From: Vigna angularis
Lineage: Eukaryota; Streptophyta; Magnoliopsida; Fabales; Fabaceae
Direction: 5' to 3'
Length of the DNA stretch: 64,000 nt
Assembly: GCF_016808095.1 (NCBI RefSeq)
Contig: NC_068971.1
Span: 29,471,631 to 29,535,630 of the forward strand
Both the position numbers and the translations under genes were made by a program. The notes beneath the pieces are model-generated. The model worked only from the letters and a program-made list of their open reading frames with translations. It searched no databases and had not been told where the DNA came from. Positions 9,849 through 22,076 of this stretch are shown here, piece after piece (positions within the stretch are counted from its first letter, which is position 1; each line of letters begins with the position of its first letter).

Positions 9849-11443
9849 TGAAATGCAAGTTAAAAGATTTCCAATGCAGCGGAAATTTAATCGAATGCGT
9901 ATAAAGTATAATCGATTGAATGCAAAAGAGTAGGGATAAGAAAGATCAAACGCTAAGTTTTTATACTGGTTCGGCCAAGCCTACATCCAATGTCCTTCGA
10001 ACCATAGGAAGCCAATGCACTATAATGATCAAGGTTTTTACAACAAGGTTTTTATAGAGATCTCACGTCAAAAATATAAAACACATCTCTAACCCTCTAA
10101 TCAAAATATAGGCAATACAAAAACAGACTAGTAGCAAGAATCCCTTCTCCTACAGTCCAACCCCTTTGTTGACCCCCTTAAAGTCAAGAACGAAACACGT
10201 CCTTCTTCTTGTAATCACAACAGGGAACTCAACCCAATCTTCAGGAGATTGTAGAACCTGATCTTGCAGTAGACACCCAAATGTGCAGATAAATCAGACT
10301 TTGAAAACTCAACAATCTTGCTCTTCAAGAAATCACAATTAGTTGATCACCACGGTCAAACTAGTTTCTTGGAGGTTTTTCTCTTTCTGTAAACTTTACA
10401 CTTTTCTACAAAATAATATGAAAATGTTAGAATCACAAAAGTCCTTACAGAAATCAAATTTGAGTCAATATATAGATAAACTCTTATCAGACGCAATATA
10501 ATCGACTTTCCTACTAATGCAGTTGAATATACCAATTCAGTTATAACAGATAGTAGAAGTCAAAGAAATTAATTGAATGCACAATTAATGCAGTCGAATA
10601 ACATTTAATGCTTGGTCAACACATTTAAAAATAGGCTTAATTGCTTACTTCGTCCCCATGTTAAGAGGTGAATTTCTGTTTAGTACCCGGTTTTAAAAAT
10701 GAAGACATTGGATCCCTATGTTATGAAAAATATATGAATAAGGTCCACAAAGAAAGAACAAGTTCAACAAATCATCAAAGAAAAAGCTGAACAAAAGAGA
10801 GAAAAAGCTGGTTCAACATTAGTTGTTCGCCGTTGCTATCAACTTAACGGACATGATCTTATTCATACACTTTTCATAACATAGGGACTCAATGTCTTCA
10901 TTTTTAAAACCGGGTACTAAACAGAAATTCACATCTTAACATGAGGACGAAGTAAGCATTTAAGCCTTAAAAATATAACCATTGTGACAGTTATATCAAG
11001 CATTAACAAATTTCAAAATATTAACAAACTTAATCGAATAGATATCGCATGCAATCGATTATGCAACAATGTTATGCAAAGTTTTGAAAACTTTTCTCTT
11101 TGAAAAACTCTTACAACACACTTGAAAACGTTTGTGCAAAGACACGAGTTTTAATCGATTCAAATTGTTGTTTTGCCACACAATTAAAGTTCAACATTAG
11201 TGCTTGTGGTTTTTCTCATTCAAAAACATGTGTCATGCATTCATCTATAAAATCAATATATAACATAGTGAAATGCAATGAACAACACAACAACAACACA
11301 ATCATGTTCTCATATACGCTTATAACATGTAACACAAAATACACATGTGTTATTAATTATGTGTTGTCATCATCAAAAACTCAGATATTACTGAGATTGT
11401 GGGTTCAGCTAAACCAGTGCTTCCCCTATCAACAATCTCAACC
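9849..11443 (-). repeat. Copia-type LTR, truncated by the CACTA remnant
   Basis: It shares long blocks with the LTR at 18970-20342: CTGGTTCGGCCAAGCCTACA, the AAGGTTTTTACA repeat, GTTATAACAGA, and the end GCTAAACCAGTGCTTCCCC to AACAATCTCAACC. No coding function. A MITE (10634-10966) is inserted. The ORF at 11100-11519 is spurious. Confidence 0.65.
10634..10966. mobile_element. Mutator-like MITE with long terminal inverted repeats
   Basis: The 333-bp element starts GGCTTAATTGCTTACTTCGT and ends in the near-perfect complement. The inverted repeats extend about 95 bp, up to CCCTATGTTATGAAAA. It is flanked by a perfect 9-bp duplication, TTAAAAATA (10625-10633 and 10967-10975), the size made by Mutator-family transposases. 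It has no coding capacity. Confidence 0.9.
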
Positions 11444-12485
11444 AACCTCAAACCATATGCATATTCAAATCAAAAGGTCCTTTCATGGTTGTAATGGGGC
11501 CAAGGTCAAGGGAGGATAAAATATGGATGACAAGCTACAAACCAAAAAGAATAGAGGAGCAATGGGGAACAAGTGAAAATACAATGAAATCACACCCAAA
11601 ACCTCTAATCCAATCCTCTTCTTGACTCCTTTATTAAAAAAAAAATATTTTTCCCATATTTTCTAATTTTTTGTTTTTCTTTTCTTGTCTTGCCTCTTTC
11701 CTTTTCTCTCTCTCTTTTTAGAACAGAACACAACTATAAGAGACACGATACACAACATATTTACAACACAATCAAGATGAGGAACCAACTAGCCAATTCA
11801 TCAGAATCCAAGGAAGACCACACTTGTTCCCAAAACAATTCCTAAGGTTCAGGTAATCATGGTTTTTCACTTAGAGCTAATGTATGAGCTTCAAAACAAA
11901 GAAAAGGGGAAAGCATAGGCCCACAAGCGTTATCAAAGGATTAAAAACAGGGTAGGCTTATTTGGCTAGAGAGGCTAAAGAACAAAATTGCCTTTATCAC
12001 TTCCAAATATGCATATCAATCAAGAATCATCAGGTAGAGTCAAGCCAAGGCACATGTGCAAGAAATCAAGAGATATATCACACACGAAAGAACATCAAGT
12101 GGCTCAAATCCTCACATAGGGTATTTTTATCACAATCAATTCAACCTCTCAAACATCATAATCATCTTTCAAATCAGAGAAAAGCAAGGATTTCAAACAA
12201 TAAGTATCAATCAAGTGATGGAAAAGTCTACAACCTAAAACAAAGTCCAGAAATAAAGAGAAACATGCAAAACTGTACACAAGAAACAACTAAAACAACC
12301 TAGAAAACAAAACCTAAACAAAGAAAAATCTCCCCCAATAGACCACACTTAAACTACACAATGTCCTCAATGTGTCACAATCATAAGATCAGCAATCAGA
12401 CCAATCAACAGATATAGACAAAGTGTAATAAAAGTGAGAAGGGAAGGAGAAAAGAAGAACTCCTTAAGTTAGAGGGAAAGTGAGG
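11444..12485 (-). other. 3' non-coding internal region of a decayed Ty3 element
   Basis: It is A-rich with no gene I can support; the + ORF at 11962-12303 is low-complexity and runs antisense to the integrase just downstream. The CCACACTTAAACTACACAATG region near 12344 is typical of the stretch between integrase and 3' LTR in these elements. The 3' LTR itself is not present. Confidence 0.45.
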
Positions 12486-12771
12486 CGGGATCAGCCAAAG
12501 ACGTCTTCTCCACCACTGCATCCAACAAAGAAGGATTGCTAAGGAAAGGCTTTAGTCTATGGCCATTGACCTTGAAGCTTTTTATCTGTGGATGGACTTG
12601 TAATCTCAATTGCACCATAAGGATAAATGTTAGTCACAACAAAAGGTCCAATCCACTTTGACCTTAACTTACACCCATGAGTCTGAGCCTAAAGTTATAC
12701 AATAAAACCTCCTCGCCAACCTCAAAGTCCTTTCTAACAATTGAACTATCATGGAACTTCTTTGTCCTTTC
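12486..12771 (-). pseudogene. Integrase C-terminus of the decayed Ty3 element, first half of the split
   Basis: Read on -, it gives KKFHDSSIVRKDFEVGEEV, then LLYNFRLRL, then after a frameshift a V..IYPYGAIEI..P region: the linker and GPY/F-like tail of a Ty3 integrase. It joins 20343 onward, where the preceding residues (AYENSKFYKE) lie; the copia element at 12772-20342 was inserted between them with a CTTTC duplication on each side (12767-12771 and 20343-20347). Confidence 0.7.
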
Positions 12772-13790
12772 TGTTAAAAAAGAATGGCTTAAGTTCTCAC
12801 ACCAAGAGGGGGGAGGCTGTGAATTGGTGATGCGTAAAGTTATAAACTTTCAAAAACTTATTTTGCAAAATAAGATGTCTTTACGCTTTTCTTGAATCGC
12901 AAGTAAAAAGATATGTAATGCAACAATTCACTTAATTGAATACACAAACAATTTAATGGACTATATTGAAAAAGTGTAGGGATAAGAGAATTCAAACGCT
13001 GGTTTTTATAATGGTTCGGCCAAGCCTACATCCAGTGTCCTTCCAACCACAGGAAGCAAATGAACTATAAAGATCAAGGTTTTTACACAAAGGTTTTTAC
13101 AGCGATCTCACGTCAAAAATGTAAAACACCTCTATAACCCTCTAATCTAATATAGGCAGTAAACAATACAAACACGCAGCAAGAACACCCTCTTCTGCTG
13201 TCAAACCCTTTGAGCCACCCTCAAAGTCAAGAACTCAGTTCTTCTTCCTACAATCACCAGAGGGAATCCAAGCCAATCTTCACAGATTACAAATTCCTCA
13301 TCACGCAGATTACACCTTTTTGTGCAGATAGATCATATGTTCAAACCCAGGAAATCTTGCTTCTCAAGAATCCTTTAAGCCTTGATCACCACGGTCAATC
13401 TCTAGTTCTTGGAGCTTTTCTTTTTCTCTATAAGACACACATCGTTCTCTGAAAGATATGAAAATTTTAATTCTCTCAAAAGTTCTTACAGAATTCAAAT
13501 CAATGTCAATTTATAGTATTACACACATCAAACACATTTTAATCAATTTAGCTATTAATCTATTTGAATACACTTTGCAGTTATAACAGACTAACAACAA
13601 TCACAACATTTAATTGAATGCACATTTAATACAATCGACTCATAATAAATGCTTGGTCAACATATTTAAAAATATGACCGTTATGTCAATTGTGACAAGC
13701 ATTTAACAGTTTTCAAAAGCTTAACAGACTTAATCGATTACCTCATATAGTCGATTAAGTAAAAAGCCAATCGATTTGATCACAATCATA
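12772..13790 (-). repeat. Left (3') LTR-like block of the copia element
   Basis: It starts TGTTAAAAAAGAATGGCTTA and follows the right LTR through GGTTCGGCCAAGCCTACATC and the AATCGATTA-rich region to about 13770. The homology then fades, so the inner end of this LTR is truncated or replaced; 13790 is approximate. 13790-14214 has no recognised feature. Confidence 0.6.
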
Positions 13791-14214
13791 ATCGACTTCT
13801 TGCTGTTCAGAATGTTGATCTTCCATTTAATCTCAATCAGCAAACATATTTCCTGCATAACCTTTCCAGGTCTTTCAAGATCAAGCATTTTAAAATCAAT
13901 GTATTACAGGAATTATCACAGTTAATGTATAAGTATGAAATGATGTAAATGTGATAGTAAAACATGTTCAATTGCATACATATAGAGTGTAATTGACTTT
14001 GTTAATCATATTCACTCAATCACAGATCTAATCAACCATTCACAGATTGAATTAATATAAAATCTGATTTCTTTGATAAGCAATCATTGAGTACAATCAA
14101 ATAGAAACAAAAGACAATGGCATATAATGCCAAGCATTACAAATTAAAACATAAAATCACAACAAAACAGAAACATAACAACTCATTAGACTCAAAACAT
14201 GTAATCCTATAACC

Positions 14215-15404
14215 CTATTCTGATTCGGATATTTCCATAGAATCCTCTTCACTGGACTCATCATCTTCATCTATTGATTCCTCTGTTGATATAGAGCTTT
14301 CAGGGTAATATTTGATAATTTCATCCATCTTCTCGTTCGTTCGCATGATAGATTTCTTCATCTTGCTAGCTCTCTTTGAAGTTTTCTCAAATTTGTTTAT
14401 CACAAATTTCTCAAACTCAGACTTAGGAGAGAAGGAGATCGAGTCATTTTCAGAATCACATACTTCATCTTTGTCCTTGATTTGAGTTTGTACATCACTG
14501 AATACCCATCCCAAGGCAGTTTTCTTCAAACCAATGCATGTTAATGTTGCCTTTCCAATTTCATTGGTTCTGTTACATGAGACCTTAGTTTCACCAGTAA
14601 GAACAATTTTGCTGAGTGACAAAATTTTACTGATAAACACACCATAGGGAAGATTACACCAGTTGTTTACACCCGTGTCGATAATATGTTTCTTGAATAC
14701 AGCTACCTAGTTTGTTGGTATGCTAAACTGTATTGCGTTCAAACAATACAGATCTTTTGATGTTAACCTTTCATAGTGAAATCTTCCAGGTAACAGTACC
14801 AAATCAAGGATGTATGCAATTATCTTTTCTTCTTTTTATCCAATCCTCTATGTAGGAATCCTTTTTCTTTCTTGTATCTTCCAGGATATCTCATGCAATT
14901 CTTGTACATTTGTCTTTTTGAAGTCCATTTGTTATGTAGAGAATCGGGTGAGTATGACACGCATCCTTCATCTTTTAGTCGAGCAATCTGTAGCCAAGTA
15001 TCATTATTGATAACGATGTCCACACCTTTTACACGTGAAAAAATGTCACCGTTGACAACCTTGAGATTGTTATAGAATACTCCAAGTAAATCCAGATAGT
15101 AGTCACCTTTCATCTGAACAAAAGTGGATAGACCTTGATGAGCAAGTTTTTTTGGAAATACAAATCCTTCTCTTTTGAACAGAGATAACTAAAGTAATTT
15201 GTTTGGAACGACTTCTTTGACTCTTTTCCAAATCATAAATCTTTCTCTTGCAGTGCTGTCACTGATCCATCCTGAAGGACTTGCATTTCTTTCAGATGAA
15301 GGAACCCTTCTGGCGTGCTTCGATGAAGAGAATGATGCCATGATCACAGGATTCAATAGAAAAGATCTTATACAACTTTTTAGGGTTTTTCTTATGACAA
15401 ACAA
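14215..15404 (-). pseudogene. Downstream ORF of the copia element, plant transposon protein type
   Basis: Broken into three frames on -: an Arg/Ser-rich start (MASFSSSKHARR..., about 15345), a middle piece (14820-15113) with INNDTWLQIA..LKDEG, KRQMYKNCMRYPGRYKKEKG and FLHRGLDKKKK, and a last piece (14215-14640) with FISKILSLS, LTGETKVSCN, KATLTCIGLKKTALGWVFSD and an acidic Ser/Glu/Asp tail. I recognise this as the ORF often found after pol in legume SIRE-like elements (env-like or plant transposon protein in annotations). Its function is unknown; I do not claim a membrane segment. Frameshifts and stops lie between the pieces. Confidence 0.55.
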
Positions 15405-15765
15405 TGATACACAATAGCATATAAACGATTTTCAATCAGACATTTGTAAGGGCACGATCCAAAAATCACACATACTCAGGCCCATTTGAATTTTCAAAAA
15501 TAGAAAGTCCAATACAGAGAATTAATTGATTTAATTCAATTCATAGTCGACTTAGTGTTACTTAAAATAGAGAACCACACACACAAAACATATTCGACTC
15601 TATTCATAATACAATCGATTCAAAAATCGTGTTAATGGATTTTCACTCAAAGAAATCAATCACACTGACATTCATCAATCATGCATTTGAAAATTATTCA
15701 TACTAACATTTATGATGCGTGAGTGTATGGAAAATAGATTGATACAGTTACCACATTGTAGATAC

Positions 15766-16195
15766 TCAAGAACTTAAGATTTGCTGCAATTGTAGTTCAT
15801 CCTTAAGCTTTGTTTCTGCTACAACAGCAACTAATTTCCTACAAAACAACTTAATGGTTTTGATGTAGGTACCCACACAAACTTGGGCCTTTCTCGTCAG
15901 TTGTAGGAGATTGTTCCTTAGGAATCCATTTGTATTTTCCCTTCGGAACTTCAACCTTTCTATAGTAACAATTTCTAACATTGTCACCAATTGTATTGCA
16001 ATAGAAACAGGTATTACTAACAGGCTTACTTAGATCAACAAACTTCTTGGAATTAATCCTATTACTTTTTTCTTTATAGCCAATGACTTGCTTATCAATT
16101 TCTCTACCAGATGATCTTAACACAACATCAACATTTTCTTTTCATTGAGTAAATTTAGATAAAGTGTTGGTTAAGTAATCAATTTTCTCTATGTG
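15766..16195 (-). pseudogene. gag: Copia gag, C-terminal zinc-knuckle part
   Basis: The - strand piece reads CFYCNTIGDNVRNCYYRKVEVPKGKYKWIP in overlapping segments; the CX2CX4(H)X4C knuckle has Asp in place of His, so zinc binding is probably lost. A KYKWIPK-type box after the knuckle is typical of SIRE-like Gag-Pol proteins. It continues upstream across the solo LTR to 17512. 15405-15765 between it and the next ORF shows no gene. Confidence 0.65.
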
Positions 16196-17506
16196 TGATA
16201 ACAGTTGAAAAACTGTTATTTTTATGCTTAAAATTGATACCAAAAGCAACCTTTAACACTTAGAAACTAGCTTAGAATCATGCTTTTGTTCATATTATTA
16301 GAAATAAGAGAGTTGGACAGGTTTATGCTTGATTTCAGTGTTTTATGTAGGTTTTAAGGTGAATTTGATGAAAGAAGTGGAGAAGGATAGAGATGGAATC
16401 AGAAAAGAACTCAAAAAGTGCAAAAGAAGAAAAATCGTAAGTACCGCTCAGCACCAGTTTACCGTTGAGTGGCACTCAGGAACACACGTTGGCTCTGCTG
16501 AGGGGTGAAAGTGCAGTTGAGGGAAGATTTGACTTTGCGCTAGTACTACTGAGCGGTGGTATTTTGGGCTTAGGCCCACTTTTCTTTAATATTACCAATA
16601 GTATATAAGCTTTAGGACTTTCTAGGGTTGGTATCTTTGGCTGGAGACGAAGCAAACATACACCTTTCCACCCCTTGGAGGAAGATCTTGGATGCTAAGG
16701 CTACCTTCTCATCTTTCTAGGGTTCTATCTTTCATTACTTCATTATTGTTCATCTAGTTTCACCATGAATATGGTGAACTAAACTCTTCTTGTTGTTGGG
16801 GAATCAATGTAATCTTTTGAAGCTCTCATATATGGAATTTTGTGTTTAAACATCATATTTATGATACATGCTTTCTTTCATCATTAGTTAGGGTTTTTCC
16901 TCTTTGTTCAAAGCATGCATTGTTTAACTCATTCGATGTCATGATTATTGATTTTAGTGATATGGACACATACGGTAAAATCTGGATCCGGGGAATTTCT
17001 CCCAAAAGTAATATCGCCTAGACATAGGGATATGAGGTTGGCTGCCTTTAAGCTTCTGTGCTTCAGAATTAATTATTAGGGATGCTAGGAATTGTATGAA
17101 CTCGTAATTAAGGATAGGATTTCTTGCAAGGGGATTTAGAGAGTGGCATTAACAGTGATGAAAAGAATGATGAATTCCTAAAAGTATATGAGAGTGGATA
17201 AGATGAAATTGATTACCCTAACAACATACTCATCCATCTAATTCATTCAAGTGTTTGTGTTCCTCTTTTCCATTGATCAAAACTCATGCATACATGTTTA
17301 CTTATTGTCTTTTGCATTTGAAACCTCAAGAATTTATTCACAAGTCTTAAATAATCAACAAATCATATAACTAACTAGGCTATGAGTCCTTTGGGAGAAC
17401 GATACTTGGTTTTATCGAGTTTATTACTTGATACGATTCGGTCACACTTGCCGAGGGTTAAACAAGTTTTTGGCGCCGTTTTTCGGTGTTCATAAATTTG
17501 TCATCA
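16196..17506 (+). repeat. Solo Athila-type LTR inside copia gag
   Basis: The 1311 bp run from TGATAACAGTTGAAAAACTG to AAATTTGTCATCA with a perfect ATGTG duplication (16191-16195 and 17507-17511). It contains a TATA region (TATATAAGC near 16601) and, near its 3' end, an internal primer-site-like TGGCGCCGTTTTTCGG at 17471-17486. It shows that the LTR proper includes this sequence. Confidence 0.9.
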
Positions 17507-17511
17507 ATGTG

Positions 17512-18966
17512 CACTGGACAATTATCACAGTTCTTTTCAAAAATTTGTATTTCAGTTTTAACTGTGTTCATAGATTTTAAAGTAATTTCTAATTCTTCTT
17601 CTAGCTTTTCATTATCTTTTACAAGGTTATCAATTCTATATTCATAATCTTTCCTTTCAGAGGTTAATCGATTCACTTTGTATTGGAGTTGCATGGCTTC
17701 TGCATGAATTTTCTGAAAAGCATCCAGCAGCATGTGATACTTCACCTCGATAGGCTCATTTTCAAAATCATCATCGCTGTCGTCATTAGAATGTGTAGAG
17801 CCTGCCATGAAACATAAATTTGATTCCTCTTCAACACTACAATCATCATCACTTGAAGAATCACCATCACTGTTTTCCCAGGCTATATATGCTTTTCTTT
17901 ACTTTTTGTTTTTGTCCTGAGGGTACTTTGTGATTGCTTTCTGCTTGTTCTTCAAGTTTGGATAGTCCAGCTTAATGTGACCTTCTTTTGCACATTCATA
18001 GCATTGTATAGTGTTGTTTCTTGAATTCTTTCTTCCTCTTGAAGGACCTGCATTGTCAGTAGCATAATTTCTATTTTTTAGGAATCGATTAAATTTTATC
18101 ACCATCAGATTCATGATATCCTTTTCTGATACATTTGCATCTGATTCAGCTTCAGATTCAACATTCTTAGAGGCTTCTTGCTTGTGGCTTTGAGGGCAAT
18201 TGATTTCTTCTCCTCAATTTTCTTCCTCTCTTAGCCTTCCAAGTTCTAGTTCATGCTCCCTGAGCTTGCCAAAAAGAGTTGCCATATTCATGTTAGTTAA
18301 ATCTCTAGATTCTGATATGGCTGTTACGTTTGGCTGCCAGCTCCTATTAAGACTCTTCAGGATTTTGATGTTGATCTCCTCTTAATCAAACACTTTGTCG
18401 AGAGCCATCAAGTGATTTACTATATGAGTGAATCTTTTTTGCACTTCGTAGATGGTCTCACTAGCCTTCATCCTGAATAGTTCATATTCTTGCACAAGTA
18501 AGTTTTTCTTGGCATGCTTTACCTCGTTTGTGGCTTCATGTGTCACCTCAAGAACTTCCCACATTTCTTTGGTAGTCTTGCATTGGGAAATCCTGAAAAA
18601 TTCATCCATGGTCAGTGTAGAGGCAATAACATTTCTGGCTTTAAAATCATATTGAGCTCTGCGGTTCTCATGTTGAGTCCACTTGAAAAGTTTTTCAAAA
18701 TAGTTTTTCCATTGATAATTTGAGTGGGTTCATATGAACCGTTAAGAGTAGAATCCAATACTCCTTTATCCACGGATTCAAGAAAAATATGCATCCTAAT
18801 TTTCCAAAAAGCATAGTTCTCACCAACAAATAGAAGTGGTCTATTTGTTGATGCACCTTCACCAAAGGTTTGAGAAGTGAAATCTATTTCTCAGGATCAA
18901 ATTGATTAAACAAAAATAGTAATCGATTTGTTTTTCAAATATTTTATGAAAACCAACTCTCGTGCC
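17512..18966 (-). pseudogene. gag: Copia gag, N-terminal and central part
   Basis: Fragments on - in order: NGSYEPTQIINGK (18612-18794), then the UBN2-like gag core (18382-18609: FRISQCKTTKEMWEVLEVTHE, VQKRFTHIVNHL..L), a Lys-rich stretch with the first zinc knuckle CYECAKEGHIKLDYPN (17899-18114; last Cys replaced by Tyr), and a coiled-coil-like segment (17458-17808: VNRLTSERKDYEYRIDNLVK...). Frames are broken several times. The core is the nucleic-acid-binding structural protein of a copia particle. The strand is opposite to E1. Confidence 0.7.
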
Positions 18967-18969
18967 AAT

Positions 18970-20342
18970 TGTTAAAAAAGAAAGGCTTAAGTGCTCACAC
19001 CAAGAGCGGGGGTGAATTGGTGATGCATAAAGATACAAGCTTCCAATTTTTTTTTGCAAAATAAGATGTCTTTAGGCTTTTCATGAATCACAAGTAAAAA
19101 GATATGTAATGCAACAATTCACTTAATCGAATACACAAAAGGTTTCAGAGAATTCAAACGCTGGTTTTTATACTGGTTCAGCCAAGCCTACAGAAAGCAA
19201 ATGCACTATAAAGATCAAGGTTTTTACACCAAGGTTTTTACAGCCACCTCACGTTAAATATGTAAAACACCTCTCTAACCCTCTAATTTAATATAGGCAG
19301 TAAACAATACAGACACCCAACAAGAATACCCTCTTCTGCTGTCAAACCCTTTGAGCCACCCTCAAAGTCAAGAACTCAGTTCTTCTTGATGCAATCACCA
19401 CAGGGAATCCAAGCCAATCTTCAAAGATTTCATATTCTTGATCACGCAAATTACACCTTCTTGTGCAGATAAATCAGATGTTTAAACCCAGCAAACGTTG
19501 CTTCTCAAGAAACCTTTAAGCCCTGATCACCACGATTAATCTTTAGTTCTTGGAGCTTTTCTTTTTCTCTGTAAGACACACATCATTCTCTAAAAGATAT
19601 GAAAATGTTAATTCTCTTAAAAAGTTCTTACAGAATTCAAATCAGCGTCAATTTATATTATTACACACATCAGACGCATTTTAATCAATTTAGCTATTAA
19701 TATATTCGAATACACTTTGCAGTTATAACAGACTAAAAAAAATCACACCATTTAATTGAATGCACATTTAATACAATCGACTCATAAGAAATGCTTGGTC
19801 AACAGATTTAAAAATATGACCGTTATGTTAGTTGTGATAAGCATTTAATAGATTTCAAAAGCTTAATAGACTTAATCGAATACAAGAAGCATTCAGTCGA
19901 TTAAGTAAAAACACTCAGAACAATTTTTGAAAACTTTTCTCTTCAAAATATCTCACAGAAAACTTGAAAAGAGTTTGTGCAAACCCACGAGTTTTAATCC
20001 ATTCATCCCATATTGTAATCAACTTAAAACTGTTGTTTTGCTAGACATTAAAGTTCAACCAAAGTGCTTGTGGTTTTTCATTTCCAAAAACTTATGTCAT
20101 GCATACACATATAAAATCACATATTTAACACAGTGATATGCAATGAAGCACACAATCATGTTCACAAATATGTTTATACAGATTGATCATAGTAAACAAA
20201 AGCATATAACATGTAAGCATAAAACATGTAACACAGAATACTCATGTGTTATTAATTATGTGTTGTCATCATAAAAAACACATATATCACTGAGATTGTG
20301 AGTTCAGCTAAACCAGTGCTCCCCTTATCAACAATCTCAACA
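18970..20342 (-). repeat. 5' LTR of the copia element
   Basis: The 1373 bp run in + sense from TGTTAAAAAAGAAAGG to AACAATCTCAACA, and in sense orientation from TGTTGAGATTG to TTTTTTAACA. The primer site expected just inside (18950-18969, sense TTGGCACGAGAG) resembles the initiator-tRNA-Met site TTGGTATCAGAG with changes. The ORF 19927-20136 within is spurious. Confidence 0.75.
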
Positions 20343-21555
20343 CTTTCCTTGTAGAACTTCGAGTTCTCATAGGCCTCCAATCGGATCTCATCCAATTCAT
20401 CCAACTGTAACTTTCTTTCCTCTCCAACTTGGTCCATGGAGAAGTTGCAAGACTTCACCGCCCAGTATTCCTAATGCTCAATCTCAACGGGTAAATGACA
20501 TGCCTTTCCAATGACAACCAGATAAGCATACATCTCTATAGGTGCTTTGTAGTTAGTCCTGTGCGCCCAGAGAGAATCACCTAATCTATTGCTCCAATCT
20601 TTCCTATTGGGCTGGACAATCTTCTCCAAAATCCTCTTGATCTCCTTGTTTGATATTTCAGCTTGCCCATTGGTTTGAGGGTGGTATGGTGTAGAAACTC
20701 TGTGCACCACCCCATACTTCTTGAGCAAAGCTTGCATGAATCTATTGCAGAAATGGGTTCCTTGATCACAAACAATCGCTTTTGACATTCCAAACCTGCA
20801 AAAGAGGTGATATCTAACAAAATCCACAACAACCCAAGCATCGTTAGTCCTAGTGGCTCTAGCTTCCACCCCTTTTCGAAACATAATCCACAACTAGGAG
20901 AATGTAAGAGAAACCAAAATAAACAGGAAAAGGACCCATAAAATCTATACCCCAGACATCAAATACCCATGGGTTGTTTAGGCATCTGTTGTCTCCATGA
21001 AAGTGATCATCCTGCTCTCTGACATGGCTCACAGGTGATACAAATCCTCTCTGCATCCTTGGAGATGGGGGGCCAATAGAAGCCGCAATCAAGCACCCTT
21101 CGAGCCATTCTTTGAATCCCTAGATGACCGTTAGGTGATGAAGCTTGACAAAACTATAGGACCAAGTCAATCACATGGTCCGATATGCATCTCCTAGTAA
21201 CCTGGTCATTGCAAAACTTCCACAAATACGGGTCATCCCATATATAGTACTTAACATCACTCTTAATTTTTTTAATTTGAGCACAGGATGCTAAGGGAGT
21301 AAAAACAAAAGCAACTATGTAGTTCACAATGTTTTCCAAATCAAGGAATATGGTAAGAAACCGAAACCGTTAACAAACTTTCATAAGGAAAGTCATCCTG
21401 GATGGGAAATACCTCAGCTTCATTTTCAGCTCCTTCAATCCTGTTGAGGTGGTCTACAACTAAGTTCTATGCTTCACTCCTGTCTTGGATTTGTAGGTCA
21501 AATTCTTGGAGTAGGTGCATCCACCTTATCAGCCTTGGCTTTAACTCAGCCTTCT
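20343..21555 (-). pseudogene. pol: Integrase and RNase H end of the decayed Ty3 element
   Basis: From right to left: an RNase H C-terminus with LKPRLIRWMHLLQEFDLQIQ-like text (about 21440-21555, with a stop), the integrase zinc region near 21000-21340, and the catalytic core at 20471-21092 with [10 protein letters not shown], then [28 protein letters not shown] and [11 protein letters not shown]. The D, D, E residues (WGID, CDQG, AEISNKE) are visible. Several frameshifts separate the pieces. It ends at 20343 where the copia element split it from 12771. At 21555 it abuts gag directly, so protease and RT are deleted. Confidence 0.75.
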
Positions 21556-21945
21556 TCAGGAGAAACTCCATCCAGGATTGTTGTTGTGACCATACTGATC
21601 AAAATAATGCTGAGTAAGGAAGAATTCATCTAAGAGCAGTCGCTTAAGATCTTCCCAAGCAGTGATGGATCCTAGAGGTAGACAATAAAGCCAATCCTTT
21701 GCTACTCCTTGTAATGATTGCGGAAATGCCCTTAAGAATGTGTGCTCATCCTGGACACGTGGAGGTATAATTGTAGAGCGAATGATAAGGAAGTCCTCCA
21801 AACTTTTATATGGGCATTCACCTACAAAACCATGAAACTCAGGCAGCAAATGTATCGGTCCAGTGTTGAGAACATATGGAACATCATCCTCATTTGGTGG
21901 AACCCGCTCTCAAAGAGCACTCTCATGAGTTGGAGGATGAGCCAT
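21556..21945 (-). pseudogene. gag: Gag fragment of the decayed Ty3 element
   Basis: The - strand piece reads LLPEFHGFVGECPYKSLEDF, then FLRAFPQSLQGVAKDWLYCLP and AWEDLKRLLLDEFF: the Retrotrans_gag core with KDW and the following hydrophobic pattern. An upstream MAHPPTHESAL start (about 21945) is followed by a TGA. The order gag directly next to RNase H shows an internal deletion of protease and RT. 21946-22076 continues the leader or N-terminal part without a clear frame. Confidence 0.65.
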
Positions 21946-22076
21946 TTAGTTCTCAGCATAGAAATCAGCAGAATAGAAATTAGAATAAGGAGTATAATTA
22001 GATGTAGAAGGGGAATCATAATGAGAGGCACTGACAGAATAAGCACTATGCACATAACCAAAATAGGTAGACATAG

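Larger units (their letters stand above)
12772..20342 (-). mobile_element. Pol-less Ty1/copia-type element with gag and a downstream ORF
   Basis: The right (5') LTR is 18970-20342. Gag fragments run leftward to 15766, then comes a second ORF (15404-14215) and an LTR-like block starting TGTTAAAAAAG at 12772. The TSD is CTTTC on both sides. Protease, integrase, RT and RNase H are absent, so it is non-autonomous or internally deleted. A solo Athila-type LTR (16196-17506) interrupts gag. The zinc-knuckle arrangement suggests the SIRE/Maximus branch of copia; that placement is inference. Confidence 0.7.

Noticed and set aside
11100..12303. Three + strand ORFs in A/T-rich DNA
   Set aside because: They are low-complexity, have no homologue pattern, and lie in an LTR and in the 3' non-coding part of a minus-strand element.
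14215..15404. Calling the copia downstream ORF an envelope gene
   Set aside because: I see no signal peptide or transmembrane segment in the readable pieces, so only the plant transposon protein label is used.
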